From Sesamum alatum (taxonomy: Eukaryota; Streptophyta; Magnoliopsida; Lamiales; Pedaliaceae), in contig JACGWO010000007.1 of the NCBI GenBank assembly GCA_034509735.1, positions 27,494,046 to 27,558,045 on the forward strand: 64,000 bases of DNA. The letters are read 5' to 3'. Below are positions 1 to 11,589 of this stretch, piece after piece; position 1 is the stretch's first letter, and each line of letters begins with the position of its first letter. The notes beneath the pieces are model-generated. The model was not told the origin of the DNA and did not search any database. It was given only the letters and a program-made list of their open reading frames with translations. The position numbers were made by a program, and so were the translations under genes.

Positions 1-100
1 AGCAATCGACAAAAGTTCGGCACAAGAGAGAAAAGAGAGGAAATTTCTTACCAAAATCAGGCTTGATGGAACTAAACCAACCAAACAATAAATGTGATAT
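1..100. other. Unassigned AT-rich flank
   Basis: Nothing recognisable. It is the left flank of the SINE insertion that follows. Confidence 0.5.
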
Positions 101-271
101 ACTTGTTATTTATTTTTTATTTTTTTTTGAGTTATGTTATTACAGCAACAAATAAATCTACTATACAGTAAATACAAATCATCCCACGCAGGGGATTGGA
201 ACCCATGACCTTTAAGATCATGGGGCCTCAGCTTCGCCAACTGAGCTAGACCTCATTGGCTCACTTGTTAT
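101..271 (-). mobile_element. tRNA-derived SINE with target-site duplication
   Basis: On the minus strand this reads as a RNA polymerase III promoter of tRNA type. Box A (TAGCTCAGTTGG) lies at 248-237 and box B (GGTTCCAATCC) at 203-193. A non-tRNA body and an A-rich 3' tail follow (T-rich on the plus strand, about 110-130). The nine bases ACTTGTTAT occur at 101-109 and again at 263-271, directly abutting the tail and the 5' end, as expected for LINE-mediated target-primed insertion. The rest of the sequence does not fold as a full tRNA and has no acceptor stem partner, so this is a SINE and not a tRNA gene. Confidence 0.85.
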
Positions 272-307
272 GTAATTGATCACACGATAAGTGCATTATA
301 ATTATCA

Positions 308-752
308 TCTATACTATTATAAAGGGAAGATGGTTTATAAACTCAAAGTGATAGTTTTGATACCACTACACCAAATTATTATAATACCAAAAATGCCCTT
401 CAACTTCCCTACTCATATTGAATTAACTACTCAATCAAGTTTTTTTAAAAAAAAAATAATTCCATGCACTTAATATACTCAAAAAATAAAATTTACTCTC
501 ATTTTGTTTAAGCTTATTGTTGATTGAAATAGAAATAACAGATATTGGGAAACTTTTTAATTTTTAATTTAATTTGATATAAAATATTTATTGATAATTA
601 ACGCATTAGAAAAAAATTATCAGACAGTTTTTATACGTGAGATTGTAAGACAATAAGAAGTTAAAATTTACAAGAACAAGTTATGAGCTTTAATAAAATA
701 AAAATATTATTAAAAAAATATGCGCGCAGGTATTGCGTGCCATAGTGTCTAG
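308..752 (+). mobile_element. Non-autonomous Helitron
   Basis: The element starts with TC (308-309, TCTATACTATTATAAAG) and ends with CTAG (749-752). It sits between host A (307) and host T (753), the A^T site that Helitrons use. About ten bases before the 3' end is a hairpin: GCGCGCA, loop GGTAT, TGCGTGC. There is no Rep/helicase coding sequence, so it would depend on an autonomous helper. The same 5' and 3' end types recur at 40916-41426 and 41203-41420. Confidence 0.8.
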
Positions 753-1604
753 TATAATTAGTTCAAATCTGATCAAGTTAAATCTGAATTAGAATTTGCC
801 ATTATATATTTGTTATGTTATCCAAGACATCATGAAAAATCCAATTATTTCTAAGTTGAAAATTGCTTTCCTTTTACTCAACCAAATTGATGATAATTAA
901 GGTACGAGCTAATTGTTTTTTCTATGATGACAGGACTCGTAGTTGAGAAAAAGTGAAACAATATTGAACATTAATAACTCTTTCCAACTCAGGCAAAATC
1001 CAATTATTTCTGTCGTAGTCCAGCAGCACCATTCGATAATATAATTTCAGACGAAGGCAACTGCGAATAATTGATCGATCCTTCTTTACTACAAACGAAT
1101 ACAATTTAAAAATTATGATAAATTAATAATATCAACCATAATAAAATAAATCAGTACCAATATTTAAGTTTCAGCGATAATTAATTAATCAACATTTACT
1201 ATGCAAGGAGCATTTGGCATCGCCGTACAGTTATAATTAATGTCTTGGTCTCGTACATCCTAGAATTTCGATATTTTTAAAATACAATCACGAGACCAAT
1301 CCACCACGCATACTGTGTCCTAAAGGCCTAAACTGCAAAATGATGTCGAATTATTAGTTTATGAGAGTATTAGTTTGACAAACATATATTATTTGCTTCA
1401 ATTTGTCATAAACAGAAAAGAAGTTATTTGTCAAGATCTCCACTATGATTATTTTCCAAAAACATTAAAAAAAAAAGGGTGAACTAATTATTGTTATCAT
1501 TATGAATTATATTATTTTAAAAAAAATCATATACCTCTAAAAAAATCATATAATTAGCTATAAGGGTTTTATACGGTAGTGGTTGTGTAACTATGAGAGT
1601 GATA
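753..1604. other. AT-rich intergenic DNA, nothing recognised
   Basis: No coding signal, RNA gene or repeat that I can name. Short ORFs here are uninterrupted by chance only. Confidence 0.5.
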
Positions 1605-2120
1605 TTTTTGGTCCTGCACGAATTAATTATCGCAATTTAATCCTATAACTTTTAAAAATCATGATTTGAGGACTTTTTCGGTCAATATAATCGATGTGAC
1701 TTACACATGACCTAATTAAGTTGGGAATTCAAAATTGGCTGAAGTTATCTGGGAAAATTGTAATTTACTCTCCTGTCATATTGCAAATAAGCAATTTACC
1801 CCCTTATGAAAAATAAAATAGCAATTTACCTCCATGTATTTTTTAAAATGAAGTAATTTACCTCCCTATGTTTTTTAAAATGAAGCAATTTATCTCCTTA
1901 GACAGGGAGGTAAATTGCTTCATTTTAAAAAACTTAGGGAGTAAATCGCTATTTCTTTTTCATAGGGGGGTAATTTGCTCATTTGCAATATCACAAGAGG
2001 GTAAATTGCATTAAACCCGGAGTTATCCTAAAATTGCAAATTTTTTAATTACATGACCAAATTACGAGATTTAATTTTAAGGAGATCAAAATGTCACTTT
2101 ATATAAGTACAAGACTAAAA
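1605..2120. mobile_element. Foldback MITE (family III) interrupted by a family-I MITE
   Basis: The outer arms (about 1605-1742 and 2029-2120) contain the 'ggtcctg ... gcaatttaatcctataactt' type sequence in inverted orientation. They match the uninterrupted relatives at about 31655-31910 and 41430-41690. A 270-bp family-I element separates the two halves. No coding potential is seen. The exact outer termini are not certain. Confidence 0.65.
1751..2020. mobile_element. Foldback MITE (family I), copy 1, nested
   Basis: Imperfect palindrome of 270 bp built from repeats of the type 'gcaatttacctccctatg' and its reverse complement. It is flanked by the near-identical 8-mers AGTTATCT (1743-1750) and AGTTATCC (2021-2028). 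In the relatives of the surrounding repeat the corresponding stretch is continuous, which supports insertion. Other copies lie at 2535, 32288 and 33769. Confidence 0.8.
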
Positions 2121-2526
2121 TTACATTTTGGCAAAGCTATCTGTTGAGGGTTTGTTCACATGGTTACAGGATAATGTTGTATTAAAGCCATCAGTTATGT
2201 CATTCTGTGTGTGTTCGGCCCCAACTCATGCATGTTGCTCTAAATCATTCACTAATAATTAGACAATTAGAAATCACTTTATGTCTTAAATCTGCTTTAT
2301 GCGGATTCTAATGGTCAAGCCTATGACTATCTCCAAATTTCAAACACAAATTAAGTTTGATCGAATTTAAACTAATTATATGACCATATGATTGATATAC
2401 AGTTCAAGAAAAATGATCAATCATATGATATATGTATAATACTTACTCTGTAATTTGTCTATTCAATTAAACTTAATTCGAGTAAGAATTTGTCATAAAC
2501 CATCTCATGCAATACCTCGATGCTCG
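2121..2526. other. AT-rich intergenic DNA, nothing recognised
   Basis: No gene or nameable repeat is visible. Confidence 0.5.
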
Positions 2527-2534
2527 AGCACGGG

Positions 2535-2792
2535 AGAAAATGCAAGCAACCTCCCTGTGATATTACAAATGTGCAAATTACCTCCCTTATGAAAAATAAA
2601 ATAGTAATTTACCTCTCTGTGTTTTCTATAATAAATCAATTTACCTCCCCATGTTTTTTAAAATGTGAGCAATTTATTCCCCTATCTAGATCTAGGAGGT
2701 AAATTGCTCCGATTTTTTAAAAATTATTATTTTTTTCGAAAAAAGTAATTTACTTATTTACGATATCACAAGGAAATTGCATTAAACCCGGA
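2535..2792. mobile_element. Foldback MITE (family I), copy 2
   Basis: Same palindromic 'gcaatttacctccc' structure as copy 1, 258 bp. The exact 8-mer AGCACGGG lies on both sides (2527-2534 and 2793-2800). The left terminal repeat is more decayed than the right. Confidence 0.8.
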
Positions 2793-2800
2793 AGCACGGG

Positions 2801-4762
2801 GCACTCGATGATTGCCCAAAAGCTCACAACTTTAACGTGCAGTAAGCCGTCCTTGCTGGGACATATGCTTCATATCAAATCTGCATCTCCGCTCCGCATT
2901 ATTCTATGATTCGTCCTTTTTTGTTTTTTTGCCAAATTGCATAAATTTTTCGTGTGTTTTAAAAATACAGTTAAAAATCTTCCTATGTGTAAAACATCAA
3001 CCAAATATCCTTTGTTTTTTTGAAATATAACTTGCGTGCCGCTCTCCATTAATTGAAGCTGACGTTGTTATTTTTATTTTTTTTTTAATTGATCGTTATT
3101 CTCTTACTTATTATATATTATTTGTTAATTTTAATGATCATTGGAATTTTTTTTTAATGTATGAAAACCGTTGGGTCTAATTCATTTGATCATGAATTTA
3201 AATTTATATAAGATTAAAGACTTGGTTTTTACAAATTTTGAATTTATGTTATATGTATAATTATAAATTATAAAAAGTAAAATTATTGTTTAGAAAGATA
3301 AATTTAGTAAAATTAATTCCCGCCACCCACCCCAATCCCTCCTCCGTGCCCCAACACAGAATGGGGCGACGATGCTATCGCCAAATTTTTTTTCTTAAAT
3401 TTTAAGTTTTAAAATATTAACAAAATTCATTTAATTTCTTTCAAATTTAAATTAATTTAAAAAAGAGTATTACATTTTTATTTCTTAAAAGCACATAATG
3501 AAAATATAAAATTAAATATTATTTACACTAAATAATACATTTATTGAAATATATTTAACTAAAATTTAAATTAGTTAATAATATATAACTTTTATAATTT
3601 ATTAACATTTATATTTATATAGATATTTAAATTTGGAACGTGAATTTTAGTATATTAACCTTTATATTGTTATTTTAATTTAATTAAATTTTAAGAGTTA
3701 ATATACTTTTTTGGTACTTTAATATTTAATTAAATATACTTAAGAATAAAATTTTTTATTTTTTGTGAGGGAGAAAAATGCACAATAAAACCACTAAAAC
3801 CACTAAAAAAAATATTAAAACAAGGAATTTGATATTGGTTCATTTTATACACACCATAGGAGCATTTTAATCAAATAAAGGCAAAAAATGAGAACAAAAC
3901 ACGCAAAAAGAAATATGCCAAATCACACGCTGGGTGTGTAATTCCCACTTTCCATCTATTTTTAACAGGAAAAGGGGTTTCGCATAGAGTTTTGCAAAAT
4001 AGGATTTTTTTTTTTTTTACCTATTTTCTTAACACGTGAGAATTTTTAGCGATTTCATGAAAATACAAGGAAAAAATGGAATTTAGCTTGTGTTGGGATG
4101 GGGGGATTGGGTTGAAGGGCAATTCTGTCCGAATAAAAAGACGACAATTCATCGGTAATTAACTTTTGACCTATGTAATGTCTGTTTTTCCTCAACTTAC
4201 TAATATAAATGCACAGATGTTGAATTAACCTTCCTCATTTGCAGCAAAACAATCAAGTTCAGATACCTATACAAGGGCAATTTTGTCCTAACAAAAAAAA
4301 ACATGATCAAGTTACAAATGAATAAGGGAGATGGCGAGCTTCTAATTTAAAAGTTTAGGATGGTAGATTGTCTTTTGCTTTTTCTGTTTGAAGGGATTAT
4401 GTCCCTTCATATAATAATTAACAGGAAACGTAAGCTCGATGTGTGTGCAAATATAATATTATTATTATGAAATTAATAACTTATGATCAAAATAGAATTG
4501 AAAATAAAATAGAGAGAATAAATGAATAAAAGAAAATTCATATAGAAAGAAAAATATAGATGAGCGTGATAATAAATAGGGAGAAATAGTTATTTCAACA
4601 TAAAAAGTAAAAAAACAAAATAAATAAATAAATATTAAGATAAAACTAAAATTGACATACCAAAATTGAGAGATACCAAATCCGTGCTCGCCCTTAATAA
4701 TAAGGTGTCCCTTCATATAAAAATATGGAAAAGAAAACCTCATAGTAAATTCAAAATAATTT
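2801..4762. other. AT-rich intergenic DNA, nothing recognised
   Basis: Almost 2 kb with very low GC, long A and T runs (for example about 4007-4018) and no supported gene. Fragments of the kind 'gggcaattttgtccta' near 4110-4290 suggest a decayed repeat, but I cannot define ends. Confidence 0.5.
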
Positions 4763-4771
4763 ATATATTTA

Positions 4772-5192
4772 GCGTAAATTACAGCTACCTCCCTTGAAAT
4801 TTGACATAATTAAAAATACCCCTCGTTGTTTGAAAAATACAAATACCCCTCTGAGCTTTGTAACCATTTAACAAATAATCCATTTTCATCCATTTTTACG
4901 GGTGAACTGACCAAAATGCTCTTATGCAAACTGAATTATTGTTAATTTTTTTTGAATTTTTTTGGACTACAACGCGCAAGGAGAGGTTTCTTAAGTTTTT
5001 TACACAGAGGAGCAATAATGTAATTTGCCTTGGTTGATTTTTCTACATTTAACTAAAAATTCAAGGACAAAATGGTCAATTTCAGGCCTTTGGTTAAAAA
5101 TTACAAACCTCGGGGGTATTTGTAATTTTTCAAGCAACGAGAAAATATTTGTAATTATGTCAAATCTCAGAGGAGGTGGCTGTAATTTACGC
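4772..5192. mobile_element. MULE-type MITE (family II), copy A
   Basis: 421-bp element with long inverted ends, GCGTAAATTACAGCTACC at the left and its near reverse complement at the right. The flanking 9-mers are ATATATTTA (4763-4771) and TTATATTTA (5193-5201), matching at 8 of 9 bases. A 9-bp duplication is the Mutator-superfamily signature. The two overlapping short ORFs inside it are by-products of the palindrome. Confidence 0.85.
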
Positions 5193-5201
5193 TTATATTT
5201 A

Positions 5202-5864
5202 AACATACGACTAGATAACATTATGATGACGTGGGCAGTCACTAAAGGCACAGCCAATCCACGTAGGATCTTTAGAATATTGATGAAATTACAATTGTTA
5301 TAAACGCATGATAGTCACGATATCAAAACTATATAATAAAAAAAAAATAGCTCTAACGAGAGAAATTAATGAATTAATTAATTAAACAAAAGTACTCCAA
5401 TTACTCTCTAGAAAGGAAGTTTGAGTTGACATAGAACCAATCAATTAATAATAAATAAATCAAAGGATATTACTAGAGAATGTGCATTATTAGGCACTAT
5501 TATTATAGCTATATAGGGTTAACTACAAAATTGGTTCTGCTCCAATCCCAACAGTTTGATGTGTGCATGATAACTAAGAGGCAGAAATGAGAATGATGGA
5601 AGAGTGATACTGATAACAACCCTGAATTTTGAGCTTGCTTCTCATGCAATCTACAACACCATCAAATTCCCTACACCATAAATAATTAAGTTTATATAAA
5701 TTAATATTATAATTTACTAATCTAATTGTAAAAAGACCTTAGTAATTCTGCATGGTTCGGGGCTGAGAAAAATATCAAGTTGCACGAATTCGATTTAAGA
5801 TAAAGTATTGAAAATTTGACTGAATTCAATTCATAAACTATAATGAATCAAATTCTAAATATAT
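5202..5864. other. AT-rich intergenic DNA, nothing recognised
   Basis: No gene or nameable repeat is visible. Confidence 0.5.
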
Positions 5865-6285
5865 TTGGTATAATTATAAATTCTCTTTGTTGTTGAAAAA
5901 TTATAAATACCGTCCTGATTTTACATCCGTCTAATAATAAATTCATTATGTTATCCCTCGTTAAGTTGTCATTCAATTTTTGTGCTGAATTGACCAAAAT
6001 TGTCACTTTGACTTATGAATTATAATTTTATATATTTTTTAAAAAATTTCTAAAATATTTTTATAGACTAATATGCATTCCCTATAGACTATTTACTTTA
6101 TCCATTCTCAGATTTTTTTTTTATATATTTTTTCAAATATTTTCTCTTGTAAGAAATTTAGTAATTTTCACATCACCGTCTAACGGCTACATAATTATTA
6201 TTTATTTGGGTAGAGTTCTATAATTTTTGAAAGAACAAAAGATATTAATGATTATACCAAAACTGAGGGGAGTAGCTGTAACTAC
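5865..6285. mobile_element. Decayed MULE-type MITE (family II), copy B
   Basis: It shares the internal order of copy A: a 'ttgttgaaaaattataaatacc' arm, a central 'gaattgaccaaaat' stretch and a right arm 'ctgaggggagtagctgtaac'. The outer ends are degraded and no target duplication is readable. It is clearly older than copies A, C, D and E. Confidence 0.6.
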
Positions 6286-6755
6286 CCTAGTGTTTATCCA
6301 CAAGTTTGACATGTCATATGGGCCTGCGGGAAAAGGATCCGCTAAATCAGTAGAAAAGTAGGCTAAAATCAAGGAGGTGGTTACCTATTAACTTTATCCA
6401 ACAGGATAGTTGTACATCCCTGCTAGCATGCTTTGGTGGTGAGGTGACATCCAACATGTACAATATTGTTGAGGTGTTCAATAAGGTGGATAGCCCCTAG
6501 GCTTGTTGTAATTGCGCATGGACTGGATGCTGCCTCGCCAGCAAATTGGTGTACAAGTTGGATGATTGAGTGGTAGTGTTCTTGCCTGCTGGTGCTGAGT
6601 GAGTTGGACCTAACTCTTTAGTATAATTTGGGCTAATCTTGTCCTTGGACTTCAAAAATATATATATATATATATATATCCAGGTATAAAATACTATCAA
6701 CCATGGTCAAATAAACAATTTGAAATTTAAGTTTTGATATCAAAATAATCAACCT
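6286..6755. other. Unassigned DNA with a (TA)n microsatellite
   Basis: About 470 bases of somewhat higher GC than the surroundings, without a supported gene. A TA dinucleotide run lies at about 6658-6679. A 67-codon minus-strand ORF here has no recognisable domain. Confidence 0.45.
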
Positions 6756-8857
6756 TTATTTATTTATTTTTTTGAGATCCAAGAGATATATTTTATTACC
6801 AATTTCAGTTCAACAACACACATTAAGGAAGATAATAGCTATCCTAAACCTCATGTCTACTTCCTTGCCAATTTGATTCGTCATTAGGCTCAGACCTTAT
6901 TCTGAAAGTGCCTGGCACTTAAGACAATCTCCATTGGGGTTTGTAGTGCGCCTTCCATGACTACTTTGTTCCTATGTTGTCATATATCCTAGCATAGGAC
7001 GAAAATATTACCTCATGTTTCCCTACCCAACGATGTGTATACTCGTCACAGCTACTCTCGAACACTGTCAGTTGGCATGAAAATCACCCTCCAAGGGAGC
7101 TGCACAAGTGTCCATACCTCTCTGGCAAAGCAAAGTGCAGCAGTAAATGATGGTCAATTCCTCCACCACCTGGCACACCATACACTAATCCAGTTTGATC
7201 TCCATTCTCTAGTTAAATTTGCAGTTGTTGGAAAATCATTAAGGAAAGCTCCCTAAATGAATACTCACACTTTAGGGGCGGTATTACTCCTCCAGATACT
7301 CTGCCACGAATTCCTTTTTCCACTAAACACATAGCCACTTGCGCTTTCGAGGAGAATGCTTGTAGTGTTTGCATGAATCTGCTAAGCCGATACATTGTTT
7401 TAACTGAGAAATGTCCATTCCCACTAGTGTCAGACCAACTTATCTCTATCACCCGCGATCCCTATTGGAATCCCAAGAATCAACTGAGCCTCATTCACCT
7501 CGAAGATCTGCTGGACCAACTCCCTTCACCATTCCATTGTCTCCAGCTCAATTAGCTCGCTTACCATAGCATCTGGATTAAGAATGCATGGTGGTGACAC
7601 TAGTTTAAACTCCATCAACCTTGGCACCCAACGATCACGCCAAATGTAAATTGTTTCTCTAGACCCTATTCTCCATCTGCTCCCACTACTCAGCAAGTCA
7701 TGCGCTGTCGAAATACTTTAACACTGGATGTGCACCGATAGCGGCTGTCAGAAAAGATAACTGAGGGTAGTACTTAGCCTTAAAAATCTGCTAACCAAGT
7801 TCTTCGACCACGTGAGTAATCCCACCCTTGTTTAGCCAATATCACAAAGATAAAAGCTTGCAGCTCCTTAGAGCCAAGGCCTCCCTGTTCCACCAACTAA
7901 CAAAGCTTCCTCCAAGTCACCCAATGTGTGCGTCTCTCCCATTAACTCTGCCACCAAAGTCTGCTGTCATTGCTTCCAGTTCTTGTAGTAAGTAGTCGGG
8001 TAGCTTAAAACATGACATGACGTAGGTAGGAATCACTTGGACAACGACTTTGGTTAATACACCTTTCCCCGCCTATGAGAGCAACTCCGAATTCCAACCT
8101 TGTAATCGATTCTATACTCAGTCTCTTATGGACTAAAACTCCCCTCTTAACTTCCCCCAAATTGCAGTTAGAACTTAATACTTGTCATGTTACGCCACCA
8201 ACTGTACCCCTAAGATCGACGCAAATATTTCGCGCTATGCTTCAGACACGTTTCCACTGACCACTATACTTGATTTATCAAGATTAATTAATTGACCCGA
8301 TGCTACCCCATAGGCCTATAGTACATGCTTGAGGCCGCCCATTACCTCCTCCCTTGCTTGTCCAAAAATGATGGTATCATCGGTAAATAAGAGGTGAGAA
8401 ATTCGAGGGGCACGTCTGTAACTACCAATCTCCCTTCCTTCCGCTGCCCCTAACATACTATTGAACACCCCTACAACAAACATAAATAGATACGGTGATA
8501 GGGGTTACCCTGTCAAATCCCCCTCTATGGCTTAAAATATCCAAATTGAGCACCATTAAGCATAAGTCAATAAGACAAAGACATAACCAAAGACATAATA
8601 ATCCTCACAAAATTGCTCGTGTATGCCTATTATAAGTAACAAATTTCTCAAAAATTGCTACTCGACTTGATCATATATCTTACTCATGTCCAAATTGAGA
8701 GCAAAGGAACCTTCTTTACCTCATGTTTTATTTTTCACGAAAAGATTGAGTTTGAAGACAATTAATACATTATCAGTTATCAAGCAGCCTGGAATAAAAG
8801 CTGACTATGTTGGGGATATAACATGATCAAGGATAAGCTTGAGCCGATTTGTTAACC

Positions 8858-9485
8858 CAATGTGACCCCCCCTCCATAATTCCATTCCATTCTTATACAA
8901 AATTCACATTTAACCTAATAAGATAAACTATATATTGCTCAATATATTACGTAGACACCACATAATTAGATATGTTATCAAAGTATAGTATTTACTCCTC
9001 AACCTTCATTTATACACATATAAGGAGAGGAAAAAAAATTATAGTTTCTGGTTATTACAAAACTTAAAATACAACCTAATTGAAAGTCTAATATCTATGT
9101 GATTATGCAGCTAGAACTCCCTATTCAAGATGACACTGCTGATCCACCTAATAAGACTGGCAGCACAGCTTATGATCCAATTCGGATAGTCACTAGGACT
9201 TATTCCCTGAAATTTATTTGGCAAGGGATGAGCTTCCTACTCAATAAGTATAGCCAATCAACTTATATATGTGCACACTTTTCAGACTTGTTAAGGTCAT
9301 TTATGAGTTTTAGTAATGTCATTGGGATTAAAAATTGCCAAGACAACATCTATGGCATTGACGAATTGAACAGTTCAAGAGGACTTGGATCATTTGTGAT
9401 AGTTTTTATAGATGATTTAGTGAATTTAATGAGTAGAAAGGAGCAAGAAAAACATTCAAAAGTAGTGTTGCGGATCTTGAAAGAC
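8858..9485 (+). mobile_element. Foreign insertion in the LINE, with a Ty3/gypsy RT fragment
   Basis: The surrounding LINE can be followed into both sides, using the second LINE at 27831-31015 as a guide, but this ~630-bp block has no counterpart there. TTAAC stands at both junctions (about 8853-8857 and 9486-9490), a possible 5-bp target duplication. Within a 143-codon plus-strand ORF, residues about 98-130 read SFVIVFIDDLVNLMSRKEQE and onward, like the FVIVFIDD-containing catalytic box of Ty3/gypsy reverse transcriptase. The first ~95 residues match nothing I know. There are no LTR ends. It may be filler DNA or a captured fragment. Confidence 0.5.
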
Positions 9486-10978
9486 TTACATGCAATCTTA
9501 ACAATAATGTTACACAAATTAATGGGGTGAAAATGTGCTACTGGCTTTGGATTTTCCCCATTTCGGGATGAGTACAATATTTGTGAAATTCATTTTGTGC
9601 AATATTTCACCCTCATTAAGTACATGCAAAATGCTTTTTGAATATTTGCTCCAACGATATGCCAAAATTTTTAAAAAAATAATGGGGCCATACCATTTGG
9701 ATCGGGGGATTTAAGTGGAGTAAATAGGATTATACGTACCTCCAATGCATTTAATGATTAAATTAGGTGTTCGTTCATCTCATCTGTAACCTTGGGATGC
9801 ATAGTGTTCACCTTCTCCACAATAGCCGAATTCTTTGGAGTACTGCTCGAAAATATATTCCTAAAACATTGAATTAACACGTCTCCCATATCTGATGCGG
9901 TCTCTCTCCACACTCCTTGTGCATCATGAATCCGATGTATCTCATGTTGTCGTCATCTAGATGTTGTCGTAGCATGAAAGAATTCGATATTCTGTCCTCG
10001 GACAATCATTCGGTGGGCTTTATTTCTTTGTTGCCACAATATCTCCTCTTTCCTTCGGAGCTCCTCTAATTTCTGTTCAAGAGACCGAGTACCCTGCTGA
10101 TTCTCCTCATCAACTACACTTTGTTGCATATGAGAGAGCCTCTCTTTCATTTCCTTAATGCTATGTCTGACATTCCCAAAATCCACCTTGTCCCATTGCA
10201 ACGACGCCACTCTACATCCTTTTACTTTGTCCCAAACCGCCATATCCGGATTAGGATTATGAATTGTTTACCACACCCTACGGACAGTTTCATTCACCTA
10301 GCTTCCCATTGTCATATTGCTTTAGACCAAAATATGCTTTTTTGGTTATGAGCAGCATACGTCGACTTAGGATCGAGCTCAACCGCCAGCAGGCTATGAT
10401 TGGAATGTACAATGCGCAAGTCTGGAACTTGAGCATTTGGAAACTTCAATCTCCATGCTTGATTCCCACATGCTAACGGTCACGGACTGTGTACGAGTGT
10501 GGACGCCGATCCCACCACGCTAATATATATCCTTCATACCCCAGGTCTGCTACATTGTTGCTTCATAGTGCTTCTTGGAAGTCCTGAATCTTCCGTCGAA
10601 GTCATCAAGTCCCTAGTTTTTCATGTTGAAACAACAGCTCATTAAAATCTCCTACCAGAGTCGGGTGAATTTGATTCCTTACTCAACCATATCAACCTTG
10701 CCCATGAATTCTTACTATCAGTAGTCGCGGGGCAACCGTAAATACCAGTGAAAGACCATCTATCCAACCCTCCATTACCATACAAAACATCAGCCCTTTT
10801 GCTCCGTAGTAACATCAGCCCTTTTGCTCTTCCTCTCAGTGGAACATCAATACAAAACATGTCAAACTTGTTCTAAACAAACTAAAAACGTCTCCTGTTG
10901 CACTTACTCTCGCTAAGAAAGACCAACAAAGGCTTAAACTTTCGAATGTATTCCTCAAGCTTCAGAATTGTCCAAGGA

Positions 10979-11007
10979 CCCCCCCCCCCCCCAAAAAAAA
11001 AAAAAGA
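10979..11007. repeat. C-run / A-run homopolymer pair
   Basis: A run of about fourteen C is followed by about thirteen A (plus strand), inside the LINE endonuclease start. On the coding strand this is a T run then a G run, sitting where the conserved Gly-Leu-Gly codons are expected. It probably grew by slippage. Confidence 0.7.
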
Positions 11008-11589
11008 AAAAACCCTTGGCAGTTCCCTGCGATGGCGATCATGATGTTTTAGTTATGACAAAAGTATTTATCATAATTCTTAATTAAGCACTACAAAAAA
11101 AAAAAAAAATATTACATCGAATTTTGGAACGATCAAATTAAACGTTGGAACGGGTTCTTAAATTTTGAACCCGTCTTTGTAACGGCTAGAAATCCTTCCA
11201 AAAGCATGAGTTACAAAAATAATTATAACGGCAATCCCATAAGTCGTTACAATTTTCACCGAACTATGTAACGGCCACATAGACCATTACAAACATTGAC
11301 CTAAAGTAGAAAATAATTTTATATCTCTGTTTGGAATGGTTAGGGTGAATTAATAAAATAGTTATTTGGTACGACTTTTGTTACAAAGAATGTGATAGTA
11401 GTGTATCACTATTGGACCGGTCTTTTTTATTTAATATAATATTAATTTAATTTTTATTTATATTATAATATTAGTTTTTATAATTTATTGTTTAATTTGT
11501 TGAATATAAAAATATATCGGATTTTGGTAGCAAAAAGAAGTAATAATATAAATAAAAAAATTAAAAATGTATTTACAAAATTATTTTTA

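Larger units (their letters stand above)
6756..11045 (-). pseudogene. L1-type LINE ORF2 (endonuclease-RT-RNase H region), decayed
   Basis: Read on the minus strand, the order is that of a plant L1 ORF2. At about 11030 is an 'NCQG' endonuclease start. At 10860-10642 is an endonuclease stretch with RWSFTGIYGCPATTDSKNSW. At 10243-9953 is the linker before reverse transcriptase (KVDFGNVRHSIKEMKERLSH, then ILWQQRNKAH and IEFFHATTTSR). A PLSPYLF box is near 8500, and the catalytic box LLFTDDTIIF has its two Asp codons at 8381-8376. A zf-RVT-like segment (DTSGNGHFSVKTMYRL) follows near 7440. The 3' end near 6756 carries an A-rich tail. Many stops and frameshifts, a homopolymer expansion near 10979-11005 and a foreign insertion (8858-9485) show it is dead. 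Confidence 0.85.

Noticed and set aside
181..260. tRNA gene
   Set aside because: A and B boxes are present but the acceptor stem does not close and an A-rich tail plus target duplication show a SINE.
4465..4743. 92-codon minus-strand ORF rich in Phe/Tyr/Ile
   Set aside because: Composition is that of AT-rich DNA; hydrophobicity alone does not support a membrane protein and there is no homologous motif.
5000..5303. Pair of overlapping 85- and 92-codon ORFs on opposite strands
   Set aside because: Both lie within the palindromic MITE copy A and recur in the other copies only as damaged frames.
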